A stretch of DNA of 64,000 bases from Mesostigma viride (taxonomy: Eukaryota; Streptophyta; Mesostigmatophyceae; Mesostigmatales; Mesostigmataceae): positions 808,125 to 872,124 of the forward strand of contig RPFO01000178.1 in assembly GCA_009746045.1 (NCBI GenBank), written 5' to 3'. Position 1 is the first letter of the stretch. Every line of letters begins with the position of its first letter. Below are positions 23,777 to 34,816 of this stretch, piece after piece. A program made the position numbers and the translations under genes. The notes beneath the pieces are model-generated. The model ran no database searches. It had not been told where the DNA came from and worked only from the letters and a program-made list of their open reading frames with translations.

Positions 23777-24653
23777 ATATTAGATTGGTTGAATATAGTT
23801 CGTTTTCGGCTAGGAGGCGTGGCCTTTGCATGACGGGCAAGAGGATTTCAGCCGTGCGCAACCAAGCACACATGTCGTCGGGCTAGTCCGACGAGTGCGC
23901 ACGTGAACCGGCACTCCCGGTCACACACGACACCATAGAGATAGTCAGCTGCACCGCCTCGATCATGTCGGCGAAACCCATAGTTCCATCGGAATCGTTT
24001 CAGCGACCGGCACTTCCTCTCCGCGTTTCCTCAACCTCGTTTTCAGGATCATACTCATCGTTCCTGCATTTTCCTCTTCCACGCAGGATGTGGCTTTTTT
24101 GAAAGCCACGAATGTACCCGGGGATGGGACGCTTCGGCTGCCTCAATGCCTACACATTCAATACGATGTCCCCCTCTCACCTTCCTCCATCATTCCGCTC
24201 ACATTGCACTACGTGTCTGTGTTTTGTTCTTTTTCTTTTTCTTGTTTGTTTTGCTGTTCTTGTCCTTTTTCTTTTACACTTACTGAGGGAGCTAGGCTGG
24301 GCTGCGCGCTGTGTGTGCTACTCTCGTGTTTTTCTGTGGGCACTTGAGAGACTAACCAAGGATCGGGCCCCCCACACGGCAATATCAGCCTTTGCTTTTG
24401 TTTACCCTCCTATATCTCTTTACAAACGCCAAAAAAACACAAAGGCAGGAGCACGGTGACTCATCTGGAGCATGAAGAAGGGAAATCTTTTCGTTACAGG
24501 AAAGAGGTGTCAAGTATGACAATTGGAAGGCCCCCCCACTGGGAATCCACATGTTCCGAGTCCGGCCATTCAGCTGTGTTGTTAGCCACATCCTGCCCCG
24601 GGGAGATGCATCATGGACCAACGCTATCGCGTAACGGGTGTTACGCAGTGAAT
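23777..24653. other. No gene recognised
   Basis: Sequence between the truncated Penelope copy and the tail of the ORF1 element. It contains a T/C-rich stretch near 24220-24290 that gives hydrophobic spurious frames. No coding similarity is seen. Confidence 0.45.
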
Positions 24654-26600
24654 ATTGAATTGAATTGAATTGAATTGTAACATAACTCCGTTGGGAGTAT
24701 ATGTAGCACATAGCCCAGAGAAGGGGCATATGGCCTATCATACATTCTAAGCTACTTCCTGCAAGGGTGGGAATGTAAACAACACTTGCTCTAGGTGCAC
24801 TAGGGCACCTGCACCACCCAGAGTTTCAGGCAGCACCCAGCGAAGGGGAGCCTGTCATAGGTGGGGAAGATCATCATGGCTATACAAGAGCTAGGACATG
24901 GCTTCTCTACAGAGAGCATCTCTCTGCATGGCATAGCATGGCGAAATTCTTAATGCAACATCCATGGGGGTCCCTTTATAGGCAGGGCTTGGCTAAATTC
25001 TGTAGACAACATCCATGGGGGCCGTTATGGGCGCACATGCGCGTGGGCCACATGCTAGGCTAAGCCTGACTAATCTACACTACTGGTATGAATTCCCTAG
25101 TCTGGGGTGGCAGGAGGGGGCTGCCAGGGCTTGTGGTCAACGTGGATGACCGCCCCCCTCCAGTATACCGGCTTCCCCCCTGCGCTGTGCCGGAGCTGAA
25201 GGTAGGTCGGCCATAGCTCGCGTCGCCGCTGTTGCTGGGCCAGGGTCAAGTCGTCGTCCAGCGTGAAGCGAGTCCTTGAGAGCTTCTTGCGGCATTTAAG
25301 GAACGACAGCTTGTCCGCCATGTACTTAAAGGTGAGGAGCACGGGTGCCGGGCCAGCCTTCCCCCGCGCGCGGGGGAGGCGGACAGCCGACATGTCCAGC
25401 TCACCAGTGAGTAGCATGGGGGCAAGAATGTCGCGCTTAAATGCCTCAAGAAGGCTCGTGGAGGTCTCACCTGCCGGCTGGTCGAAGTGCTTGACGATGA
25501 CATTGTGGCTGCGCCGGGCGATGTCGGTGTCCTCGCGAAGGTCGAGGGCTTGTTGCTTGAGTTGTGCCGAGATGGTGGAGGTGGTGGAGGTGGTGTGCTG
25601 CTTAAGCAAGTCCGCCCAGGTGGAGGGAGCATCGCCGGCCGGGCCAGCAGGCGTCGGCTGGGCGGCGATGTCCTTCACCGCTTGGGCGGTGAGGCCGGCG
25701 GTGTCATGCAAGCTCGCAAGGGCGTTGGCGGTGGCTTGAAGGCGTTGGTCGAGGTCGAGGAGCTGGGCTTTGATGTCGGCAGTGGAGGCGGAAATGGCCG
25801 TGGAGGTGGAGGCGGCGGCGGTGGAAATGTGAGGAAGTTCAGCAGTCAGCGTGCCGCCGATTGCTGCTATGTCGGCAGCAAGGGGGGTCACGTGCTGCTG
25901 AAAGGCTTCCGTGAGGATGGAGCGGAGGGTGGGGACGGAAAGGGGTGGAGCCCAGATCTCGCCGTCAGAGCGCTGGAGAAGGGAGTTGAGGATGGCGTGC
26001 TGGAGATGGGGGCGGACGCAGCCGGACAGCCCGTAGATGTTGTCCCAGCGGCGGCCGTCTGGGCAGAGGAGGCGATTGATGGAGTGGAAATGGAGGCACA
26101 GGTCGTAAAGCGAAGCGTAATCCCCGAAGAAGATGCAGCGCATAGCATCGGTCGGAGAAATGGTGGCCCAGTCGTAATCTGCGACCTTGAAAGGCCGGGG
26201 CCGAAAGCTCGGTTCTGGGCGTGAAGACCCTCCTGTGTCGTCGGCTGGGCGGGTGCGCTTGGGGTCAGGCGATGCAGATGGCGAGGCGTTAAGCCCGGGG
26301 GGTTGCTGGACGACCACCAGTGCACGACTAGTGTCATCGCCGCCTGCCGGACCTGAAGGCGAAGCTGCAGCCTGAGCTGCAGACGTATTTTCATTGCCGA
26401 GCGCAGCCGCCAGGCTGCGTTGCGTCGAGGCGCGTTTGTTCGCCATATATTGCGTTTTAGATTCGGAAAATTATATCAGCATGTGCGTCTTAGAAAGACG
26501 AAGCGATAGTGATATTCACGGCTAAATTCGGTGCTCAAACGTGAAAGTTATGAGCTCCGCCGTCAGCCATGGCTACCTCGTGGCCCGTGGCTAATGAATC
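24654..26600 (-). mobile_element. Complete ORF1-only LINE (HAL1-like) element
   Basis: In minus orientation: 5' UTR (26600-26447), a single ORF (26446-25097), a 3' UTR of about 420 bp, then a terminal hairpin ACTCCCAACGGAGT and a short (CAATT)n tail at 24677-24654. No reverse transcriptase follows the ORF. The 3' UTR recurs at 30.55-31.33, 36.19-36.98, 48.54-48.96 and 52.09-52.51 kb, each ending at the same hairpin, so this is a multicopy retrotransposed family. The organisation resembles mammalian HAL1 elements, L1 derivatives keeping only ORF1; trans-mobilisation by another LINE is an inference. Confidence 0.7.
25097..26446 (-). CDS. LINE ORF1-like RNA-binding protein, intact
   Basis: 449 residues starting MANKRASTQRSLAAAL. 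There is a low-complexity N-terminus, then a conserved block (DAMRCIFFGDYASLYDLCLH), a central alanine/threonine-rich helical region, and a C-terminal part with RSHNVIVKHFDQ, PVLLTFKYMADKLSFLKCRK, and TLDDDLTLAQQQRRRELWP followed by YWRGAVIHVD. That last layout matches the C-terminal domain of L1-type ORF1p nucleic-acid chaperones (D-x-T-x2-Q-x2-R-R). Such proteins coat element RNA. Broken or partial relatives occur at 30.43, 34.82, 48.96 and 50.4 kb. The start is the first ATG, conserved in position in the 34.8-kb copy. Confidence 0.75.
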   Translation of the reverse strand: MANKRASTQRSLAAALGNENTSAAQAAASPSGPAGGDDTSRALVVVQQPPGLNASPSASPDPKRTRPADDTGGSSRPEPSFRPRPFKVADYDWATISPTDAMRCIFFGDYASLYDLCLHFHSINRLLCPDGRRWDNIYGLSGCVRPHLQHAILNSLLQRSDGEIWAPPLSVPTLRSILTEAFQQHVTPLAADIAAIGGTLTAELPHISTAAASTSTAISASTADIKAQLLDLDQRLQATANALASLHDTAGLTAQAVKDIAAQPTPAGPAGDAPSTWADLLKQHTTSTTSTISAQLKQQALDLREDTDIARRSHNVIVKHFDQPAGETSTSLLEAFKRDILAPMLLTGELDMSAVRLPRARGKAGPAPVLLTFKYMADKLSFLKCRKKLSRTRFTLDDDLTLAQQQRRRELWPTYLQLRHSAGGKPVYWRGAVIHVDHKPWQPPPATPD

Positions 26601-26682
26601 ATGGCAGTGAATATTGACTTACCTCAATATGCTCCGCTCTGGTTCTGTTTGATGTCTTAGCTCTCAGTGCATCTGAATCATC

Positions 26683-28757
26683 ATGAAACACCTTATGACT
26701 TTCTGGCATGCTCATTCCCTCCACAGAATACGGCAATCCAGTGGCATTGATTACCGGAAGTACACTGCTATTTCTCGGCAGTTCCCCTATCGTATCTCCT
26801 CAAAGGCATGGCGGAAGCGTTGTCGCATCAACACGTGCCATAACCATCACTGCAAGAATGACCATACTCTACGTCGCCTCCGGCGCTTACAGCGCACGCA
26901 TTTGTCGCTTACCAACTCCACTCGCCCACACCCCGAAAGCACCCGTCGCGTCATTTATGCCATTTACAACCGCAGGTACCCTCAGCGTATCTACGTTGGC
27001 CAGACGCAACGGGATGCCTGGACGCGTTTTCAGGAACATGTCCGAGCGGCACGCCGCCTTCATATTGGCCGCCCTGCCGCCAACGACGACACCCCCCTAC
27101 ATGGCGCCATGGCCCAATACGGGGGTGGGATTGGCGAGTCGTACCCTTGGAACATGTCCCCGGCACCTTTACCGGCGCAGCTTTTCGCAAAGCCGCAGGG
27201 CATCGGGAAACGTTTTGGAAACGAATGTTACATGCATTTCTGCCCCACGGTTTTTGCATTGAAGGCAAGAGCTTCAAAGCTCGGTCTCGCCGCCGCCCGC
27301 CTCCCCCCTGTCCCGGCCGCCCTCTTATGTTCATCCGTGCCTGGCGTCTGAAGCACAATCTCCACCCATATCGCCCCTATCCCCCCAGCGTCACCCCTGC
27401 CCCTCCCCCTTCCACACATGTGTCCACCGATCCTTCCCTTTACTCCACCAGTCTCCGCTGCTTACGTCACGTGTCTCGGCTTATGCAACGCGGCAACTTT
27501 CATGCATCCTATCTCGAAGCCTGCAGCTTGAAGAAGCTTACCAGCTTACACATTGCCGTCGGGTCGTGCTCCCCAGCTGATCTGCAAGTCCCCCGCTCCC
27601 ATGCCACTAGTCTGCGAGGCCTTCTCTCTCGTATCATTCGGCATCGTGTCAATGGGAATGCAGATGCACTGCGTCAGCGCCGTTTACTGATCTCACCTTT
27701 CATTCATGCTGCGATGGATGAGCTGTGTTTGCCACACATTCTGCATTTGCCGCAAGTGCAGGCTGCGATGCCGCTCGTGGTGCGCAACACTTTCGGCACT
27801 CCCATTGCCGCCTGGCATTACTCTCCCACCTTGGGACAAATGGTTTTCAGCCACGGGAAGGTCAGCCGCGATACAACGCCCACCGAGCTGGCCACCATCT
27901 TGGCAGGGCCCTGCCCCTGCCAACAACAACGGTATTTCAAGTACCTTGATCCCACCTCACAGCACGACATGACCGCTGACCTCAGCATCCTGCCGAGCCA
28001 CACGCTTGTAGACCTTTTTGCCAAAGGCACCAAGTTTCGGCCGTGGGTCCAGTGCACGTGTGCCAAAGAGGTGAATGCAATGCTCTCAACATCACTGCGC
28101 AAATTCTGCAAAGCCATGTGCACGGACCTACAGCTTGCTCCCCTTGCCATGGAACCGTGGTTTCGCGCCGTCATTCACGAATGCAATGCACGTCTCACCA
28201 GGCTTGATTACCGTCTCCGGCAGGTCCACCGCACCACCTGGCTCAACACCACAGATAAAGCACTTCTTGACCACTTCAAGCAGGACTTCATTGATCATCA
28301 CGTGTGTTGACAAGAGTGCCAACAACTTTGCTTTAATATGCAAGAAGCACTACCTTGCTACTTTGCAACACGAGTTGGCGTCCAGCCCTACCTAGGTTCA
28401 GAGTGCACAGTCCACCGCCAGTATCACTGCTGCTCATCGGGCTTTTCTGCACAGCCAAAACATTGTTGCTCGGGCATTCCTTTTAAGCGGCAGCGACGCG
28501 CCACCACCACTACGTTCCCATATCTGTATCTCACTCTTAAGCTGCACAAAACTCCTGTTGCTTTGCGCACCATTGCTGCGTCGCACTCCGCCCCAATGAT
28601 GCCTCTCTCGAAACTCACCTGCCATGCTTTGAATGCTCTTCTCCCCGAAGCCAATGCATTATGGGTGGAGGTGCTGTCGAATGCCAGGTATGAATGCGCT
28701 GGTAGTTGGATGTCCAAAAACCAAATGTCCTCATTTGAGGACATAGTCCTCGTTTGA
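26683..28757 (+). pseudogene. Penelope-like protein, N-terminal part: GIY-YIG endonuclease and start of RT
   Basis: The first frame (26683 to about 27130) has a Cys/His-rich segment CHNHHCKNDH, then the GIY-YIG core: VIYAIYNRRYPQRIYVGQTQ, the W-x-RFQEH arginine, and AMAQYGG. After a one-base slip in a G-run near 27125, a second frame continues with PLEHVPGTF and runs to 28310. Near 28290 the conserved reading moves to the frame with ITCVDKSANNFALICKKHY, then back to FPYLYLTLKLHKTP at about 28520, the start of the RT fingers. It stops at the insertion at 28711. At least three frame changes make it non-functional. Confidence 0.85.
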
Positions 28758-30431
28758 GACGGGGGGGGTCAGGGGCGCGGTTTTGGCGCCAAATTTGGTC
28801 CTAGGGTCACTTGGTGGGTTTTGGCGCGAAACTGGGATAGGTACTGAGCGCGCCAAGCCCCTGGGGTCGACAGGGGTCGACCGTACCTGGAAAATATGAG
28901 GCGACGAAAAGTACCTACAATAGCAAGAACATCGCAATGCAATCGAGTGTTTTGTCGAGTGGCGGCTATGGGGTCGTGCCAGCTCCGAGGCTTGCCTGAC
29001 TGAATGTTATAGGGCATTATTTTGCCCCGGACGAAGACAGCATTTTAGATCGTCATCTAGTGATTTCGAAGATGCTATTCTTCACGTGCAGGTGCTTTGT
29101 ATATGTCGAAAATTTTGTTCATGAACGGATTTTGGCATTGTTGAAGAAAATCTGAGAGCTACGTAGATCGCATGATAGGTCAGTTCGCAGTTCGGTTTTA
29201 CAATTTCTTTTTCCGCCCAGGCGCTGCGGATATCGCGAGTATGGGTTATGGTACGCTTCTGGGCTTATGGGCGACATGGGGAGAAGAGGGACCTGGGCAG
29301 TTGCATGCGTCAAAGAGTCTCTATTTTTTCGTCGTGATGTCGCAGTCGCGCCTGGCAAAAACCAGGGCGAGCGCGAGCCATATTTTTCTTTTGCCGCAAG
29401 GCTTGGTGCTTCCCACGCGTCACCGTCCTTTAATATATATTTCTTGAGCTGGACCGTGCAGCTGGCGGCCTGGGCGCACGTAAAGAACAAGGATCCGACT
29501 GTTATTCTCAACCGCATCGTTCTAAGTAAGCGTGTTAAGCGGATTGTAACCTATAACTCCCGCAGACGTGATAATTCCGGTTGCTTTCAATGCCCAACTT
29601 CGTGGTTTTGATTACGTTTATGTCCGGGGGATAACGGAAGTTTGCTGGGCGGTACTTTCTTTTCCCGTTGCGTCACTGAAAAGGTAAACGGCCTTGCGTT
29701 ATCAAAACAGCAGCAAGTAGAAGTCGCTGTGCTTAATTGCGATGTGCTAGTTTGATTCAACACATATACTGCCTTGTTGCTGAGAAGTTTTTCAAGGCTT
29801 GCTGGTATGTTGCCCATATGCTTCTAATGCTTCAACTCATGTCCAAGTGATCAAGACTGGCTCAGAAACTTGAGCTTGTCATGTTTACATTGTGCTTGTG
29901 TTACAACTTGTGCCTCTTTGCAGTATATGTTTCATATATAACGTAAGGGTTCAACATGATGGTTTAGCACCGTGGTGGCAGCCGAGCCTCTACTAACGAT
30001 CATGGACCTAACCTTGGCAAGTATTTGCATCATATTTCACTCTTTGGACTGAGCTAGCTTTACACCTGCTGTTTGGCCTGCACCATGGTCCCTGGCTGCC
30101 AGTTACATTTTGTGCCCCCCCCCTGGCAGGCTGCAGGGTCTAGGACTGCGAGGGTGTAACATAGACATGTTGTGGTCACCCTGGGTGCATTTTCAGGACC
30201 AGCCATGACCTGGCCATGCCTTCTTTCTTGGCATATTGTTGACTTGAGTGCTATTTGGTCACTCGCGTAGCGACCCCCCTGCATTCATAAATCGTAAACA
30301 ATTATACAATGAGCATATTTCATGGATGTTAAGCATTGCAACTCTTGAACATATCATAAATGAACATGGTTCCATGCCGTACCCATGGATGTGTTGACAT
30401 GTGTTAGTTATTACAAATGGTATCCATGCTA

Positions 30432-31340
30432 CCGACCTACCTTCAGCTCCGGCAGAGCGCAAGGGGGAAGCCGGTATACTGGAGGGGGGCGGTCATCCAC
30501 GTTGACCACAAGCCCTGGCAGCCCCCTCCTGCCACCTCAGACTAGGAATATATATATTAAAAATATAATTACTTACAGCAGAGTGAAATCACTCAAACCA
30601 AAGCAAACGCCCAGCTATAAACCTATATACAGAGCCATGTCAAAGCTCTATACTACGATAAGACCAATGGAAACGCCTAACGGGAGGAACCTAATAGCCC
30701 TGCTGCACCGCAAAATCAGCCCGCGTACGGCGGAGCATGATGTCAGCCATGGCCCGAGTCAGCGCCACCGACAGGCGCTGACGCCAATATGACGTCCAGG
30801 TCCGCGCCGACCATGGGGCCCGCTGGCCCTCCAGGTCCAGCCGGTCCTCCCGTAGTATATATATACCAGTAAGTAATTAGTGCTGTAAGTAATTATATTT
30901 TTAATATATATACCAGTAGTGTAGATTAGTAAGGCTTAGCCTAGCATGTGGCCCACGCGCATGTGCGCCCATAATGGCCCCCATGGATGTTGCCTTCAGA
31001 ATTTAGCCACGCCATGCCTATAATGGGACTCCCATGGATGTTGCATTAAGAATTTAGCCATTCTATGCCATGCAGAGAGATGCTCTCTGTCGAGACGCCA
31101 TGTCCTAGCTCTTGTATAGCCATGATGATCTTCCTCCCTCACAGGCATGCTCCCCCCTTACCCGGGCATAGCGTGATAGACCATGAGGGTGCAGGTGCCC
31201 TGGTGCACCTAGAGCAGGGGTAGCTTACATTCCCACCCTTGCATGAAGTAGCCTAGAATGTATTAAAAGCCATATGCCCCTTCTCAGGGCTATGTGCTAC
31301 ATCTACTCCCAACGGAGTGATGTTGATAATTAATTAATAA
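30432..31340 (+). mobile_element. ORF1-only LINE, 5'-truncated copy
   Basis: Begins inside the last about 35 codons of ORF1 (read as RPTFSSGRAQGGSRYTGGGR in a shifted frame). It continues through the family 3' UTR to the hairpin CTCCCAACGGAG at about 31312. The 10-bp target duplication ATCCATGCTA is at 30422-30431 and 33079-33088. The right half of the target site is pushed away by the TTAA element inserted in the AT-rich tail. Confidence 0.75.
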
Positions 31341-31344
31341 TTAA

Positions 31345-33062
31345 CTCGTCGTCTGTCCCAACTCAGTCCTCACAGGAGGACTGAGTTGACAATTTTAAAC
31401 CGCGTGTAGCGACTAGGTGGGGGGTCCATCCCAAATGTTTTGATGTGGATCTGGGGTGTACTAGATATCATTTTGTTGGCAAAAATACTGCATATGTGAA
31501 AACTTGACCCGAACACCTGAAAATTACACGGACGTTGGGCGCCCCTCGCGAATTTGCATTTTTCGGGATAAGAACGAGTGGGAAAAATTCAATCAAATCC
31601 TGGTGCATGAAGAAAAAATATAGGCATGTAAACAACATAGTTCTTGAAGCGTGGCAAAAAACTGGGCTCCATTTGGCCTCTGCAACTGCCTGAAACAATT
31701 AAAAAACTCTCAGTCCTCAGGAGAGGAATGGGGCTTTTGCTAACTTTGCTAGCATGTAAGTGCGGTCATACTACATCACCGTGGCCACCAACCATCCCAA
31801 TCAACTCATTTCCCTTCAAGCATTACAGGACAACACACTTGCATCATCATACTTCAGGTATATCATACCTTATCATGTAGTGAGAGCCTATGCATGCATG
31901 TAGGGAATGGGCTTGGATACCTACCAACAAAGGGTTATGTTATAAGTGTCAACCACCAATATAATGGGTAGGTTAAGCATATTTCCATTGTTTCAAACAA
32001 CAATAGATATGGCTATAACTGTTTTGCCTTGCCATGATGTGGCCAACATAGTTGCTGGCACATGATGGCAGTGGTTTGTCACCAAGACTTTTCACTCACC
32101 CGTAAAAGCTTGAATGCACCCTTGACGCAGCCCGTGGCCACACAATCATGCAGTATGAACGTAGCAAAAGAATAACTAACATCTATGAAGGTGTTTAAAC
32201 CTGCACAGCTCCTAAAACCCTGCACAACTACACTGGGTTAAGGCAAATGCCTGCTAACATCATCTGAAAAGGGGGTTTTAGAGAGGGGCAGGCAACGGTC
32301 AAGAAAGAGCATCAAGACTTGAACCTGACAACGCCTCGCAAGCTTAAACTCATGTACGAACATCAAGGAACGAAGAGGCAACGATTATCCGGCTTTACCT
32401 GGCACGGCTGGCGTTACCTTGGCCCAGGCGGTGCCCGCAAAAGTGGCACTTTGCGGCACATAGACCATGACGTGACAGAATGGTCGAGATCATCAAATCT
32501 ATACTGTCACTCAATATATTCTAATGCAACTCATGTTAACATGTAGAAAGAAACCTATCAGCCATTGAAATTGCGCCGGAAAGCAAGCGCAGTAATCAAT
32601 TCCGTCGACCTGCCTTATCGCAGTTTTTTCCAGCAAGAACAGTGCCGACACCGGGTAAATCGCATCCCCGCGAGCTAAAAATTGATTTATATCATCTTTA
32701 GGGCATGTTAAATCTATTTACTGAGTTTGGACGGCTAACTCGTCCGCAAACGTAAACTGCATGCATGGGCGCGAGCCGCCATGGCTAGGTCGTGCATTTC
32801 CGGAACTCGCGTTTCACGTGGAAAAGTACCCTTACCACCTGTACTTTGACCGTACAGTTAGCCGCGCATACCAAATCCAAAAAAATCCCAAAAATATGTC
32901 CAAGAAAGATCTTTTCACGTAGTATTTGAATAAATTTTGAGAGAATTTTTTTGTCAAACATTCTGACCGGGGCGAATTTTCTACGAAACCCAAAAACTCG
33001 GTCCTCTAGAGAGGACTGAGTTCAACTCAGTCCTCCGTAGAGGACCAGGGACAGACGACGAG
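31345..33062. mobile_element. TTAA-flanked non-autonomous DNA element, 1718 bp
   Basis: Flanked by TTAA at 31341-31344 and 33063-33066. Both termini read CTCGTCGTCTGTCCC inward, followed by internal inverted repeats built on AACTCAGTCCTC / GAGGACTGAGTT. There is no open frame above about 80 codons. Its interior is related to the TTAA element at 58438-60136 (for example GGCGTTACCTTGGCCCAGGC in both), although the tips differ. TTAA targets are typical of piggyBac-type elements; no transposase is present to confirm this. Confidence 0.75.
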
Positions 33063-33206
33063 TTAATTAATTAATCCATGCTATCGATAATTAATTCATC
33101 CATGCCAGAAAATGTCCTCATATGTCCATGCCATCGATAATTAATTAATCCATGCTAGAAAATGTCCTCATTTGAGGACATTTTCTTGGTGATTAGACAA
33201 TTGGAT

Positions 33207-34250
33207 CGTCATAGACTCAGCCCAAGTACGCCTACGCCTTGCCGCCCTTAGCCGTTCTAAGACAGCAGCAGAGAAGCGTATACCTATGCCCATAGCCACC
33301 TATGATTTCACCACTCTATATACCACACTAGATTTGCACGATTTGAAAGCTCGTTTAGATAGCCTCCTTACTCGTCTGTATGCACGTAGGCCTCACGGGC
33401 GCAACCACCTGCACGTGCGTGTTTCTCAGACCAAGAACACGGCAACGTGGCTCTCAGGGATTACGGCAGGTGCTATCGTGCGGGATGCTTATAATTATAT
33501 TATCACGAAGGCTGACCTTGTTCATTGGATCTCTTATCTTGTTGATAACACCTTCATTTGTTTTGCGGGCAATGTATACCAACAAGCTATCGGCATCCAT
33601 ATGCCGGGCACTAACTGTGCCGGGCTCCTTGCAAACCTCTATCTATACACTTATGAGCTTGCATTCACGGAGAATGTCATTGCCTCAAACGATGATGTTC
33701 TCATCAGGCGTTTTATCCACACATGTCGACACATTGATGATGTCATTGCTTTCGACAACCCTGATTTCGCAACCCATTTGTATATCACCGCTGGTCTGCC
33801 TGGCATCTACCCGCAAGCGTCCCTCACATTAAAGCTCACGTCGGAGGATACTCATTGCAATTACCTCGATCTTAAGATTATACCCATAACAAGAAGGGCT
33901 GGCGTACGGCTGTCTATGATAAGCGCAAGGATCCTAAATACCAGCAAATTCTTTTATTCGTTACCCGGATATTCACAGTCTCCTTTCCCACACAGCAAAA
34001 TATGGTGTTGTTCTTTCTCAGTTACATCGTTTTTCCCGTCTTTGTTCTTATATATCGTGTCGATTTCATCACGACTCTTGTTGAACTCTTGCATCGTTTA
34101 TTGGTCAAAGACTATGACCAAGACATTATGCTCCGTCAAGTCCGGTGTTTTTTGCAACGTCACCCACATCTGTTCGGTGCTGCCCCTTGGCGCAAGCTCT
34201 ACAAACAGGTCGTGGACCGGCTGGATCGCATAGTATCTCCGCACATCTGA
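33207..34250 (+). pseudogene. Penelope-like reverse transcriptase, catalytic part
   Basis: Continues the RT after the insertion. TYDFTTLYTTLDLHDL is the motif-A region with the first catalytic Asp; GIHMPGTNCAGLLANLYLYTYEL is the motif-B region typical of Penelope-like RTs; RHIDDVIAFDNPDF is motif C with the Asp pair. It then runs LTLKLTSEDTHCNYLDLKI. Near 33880 the conserved reading shifts frame (YPDIHSLLSHTAKYGVVLSQ at about 33965-34030), with further stops downstream near 34080-34110. Telomerase-like Penelope RTs prime at endonuclease nicks or chromosome ends; this copy cannot be active. Confidence 0.85.
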
Positions 34251-34816
34251 ACCAGGGCTGTGATGCCAGATCTCCTTTGCGGCCGTTCCGAGCTTGGCAC
34301 TGGATTCGTTGTCCACATCGTCGCGTCGCTGCAGCAACACGATGTTTTCTGGCATCCGCGGGCTTTTGGTTCCCGCCGCACATTTGAAAGTGCTGTCCTC
34401 CGGCTTTTTGCCTTTGCACCGTGTGCAGTTCTTGGACGTTTGGAATCATGGCATGGCTAACGTGATGACTGACTAGCTAGACCTTTTCAGTGGTTTTCCA
34501 TTTGCGGGTATTTCCTCGTAAATGGTGGGAGAGCGATCGCAGCAATGGTGCTCACCACTAGACACTCCCGACCAGTTAGGCTCGAAACACACGCCCTGAT
34601 CAAGCATGCTGTTTCCGGCCCCACCGTCTAGGTCATCTAGTCGCTCTACACGTAAGCCAGCCATAACTTCAATGCACTGTAAAGGATACACATTTCCATC
34701 ACCATTCATCTTCATCATCCTGAACGACTCGAACACGCGGACAAGATAACGGCAGGCTCGAGCTACCATGGTCCGGATTCTCCCGATTTCTGGCCTGCGC
34801 TGGTTGTCTCCTTGAT

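Larger units (their letters stand above)
28712..33200. mobile_element. Nested insertion in the Penelope RT, TTGGAT target duplication
   Basis: TTGGAT at 28706-28711 and 33201-33206 flank it, and removing it rejoins the RT frame (GSW with VIDSAQVRLR). Both ends carry an AATGTCCTCATTTGAGGACAT palindrome close to the terminus, as terminal inverted repeats. A second copy of its interior is at about 54240-55280. It contains a 5'-truncated ORF1 LINE at 30432-33078 (target duplication ATCCATGCTA), and that contains a TTAA element (31345-33062). The remaining outer element is about 1.8 kb with no coding capacity that I can recognise. Family unknown. Confidence 0.7.
26620..34814 (+). mobile_element. 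Penelope-like element with N-terminal GIY-YIG, degenerate and interrupted
   Basis: Plus-strand element whose coding order is GIY-YIG endonuclease, linker, then reverse transcriptase. The left edge lies between 26600 and the first coding sequence at 26683. The right end is GTTGTCTCCTTG at 34814, confirmed by three truncated copies (23.3, 54.0 and 54.4 kb) sharing it. A 4489-bp insertion at 28712-33200 with TTGGAT on both sides splits the RT. Frameshifts occur near 27125, 28290, 28390-28500 and 33880, so this copy is dead. Permuted Penelope elements with the endonuclease first are known from green algae and other protists (Chlamys/Naiad group). Confidence 0.85.

Noticed and set aside
25487-26224. 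245-codon plus-strand frame opposite the LINE ORF1
   Set aside because: Antisense shadow of the GC-rich ORF1, glycine-rich without recognisable domains.
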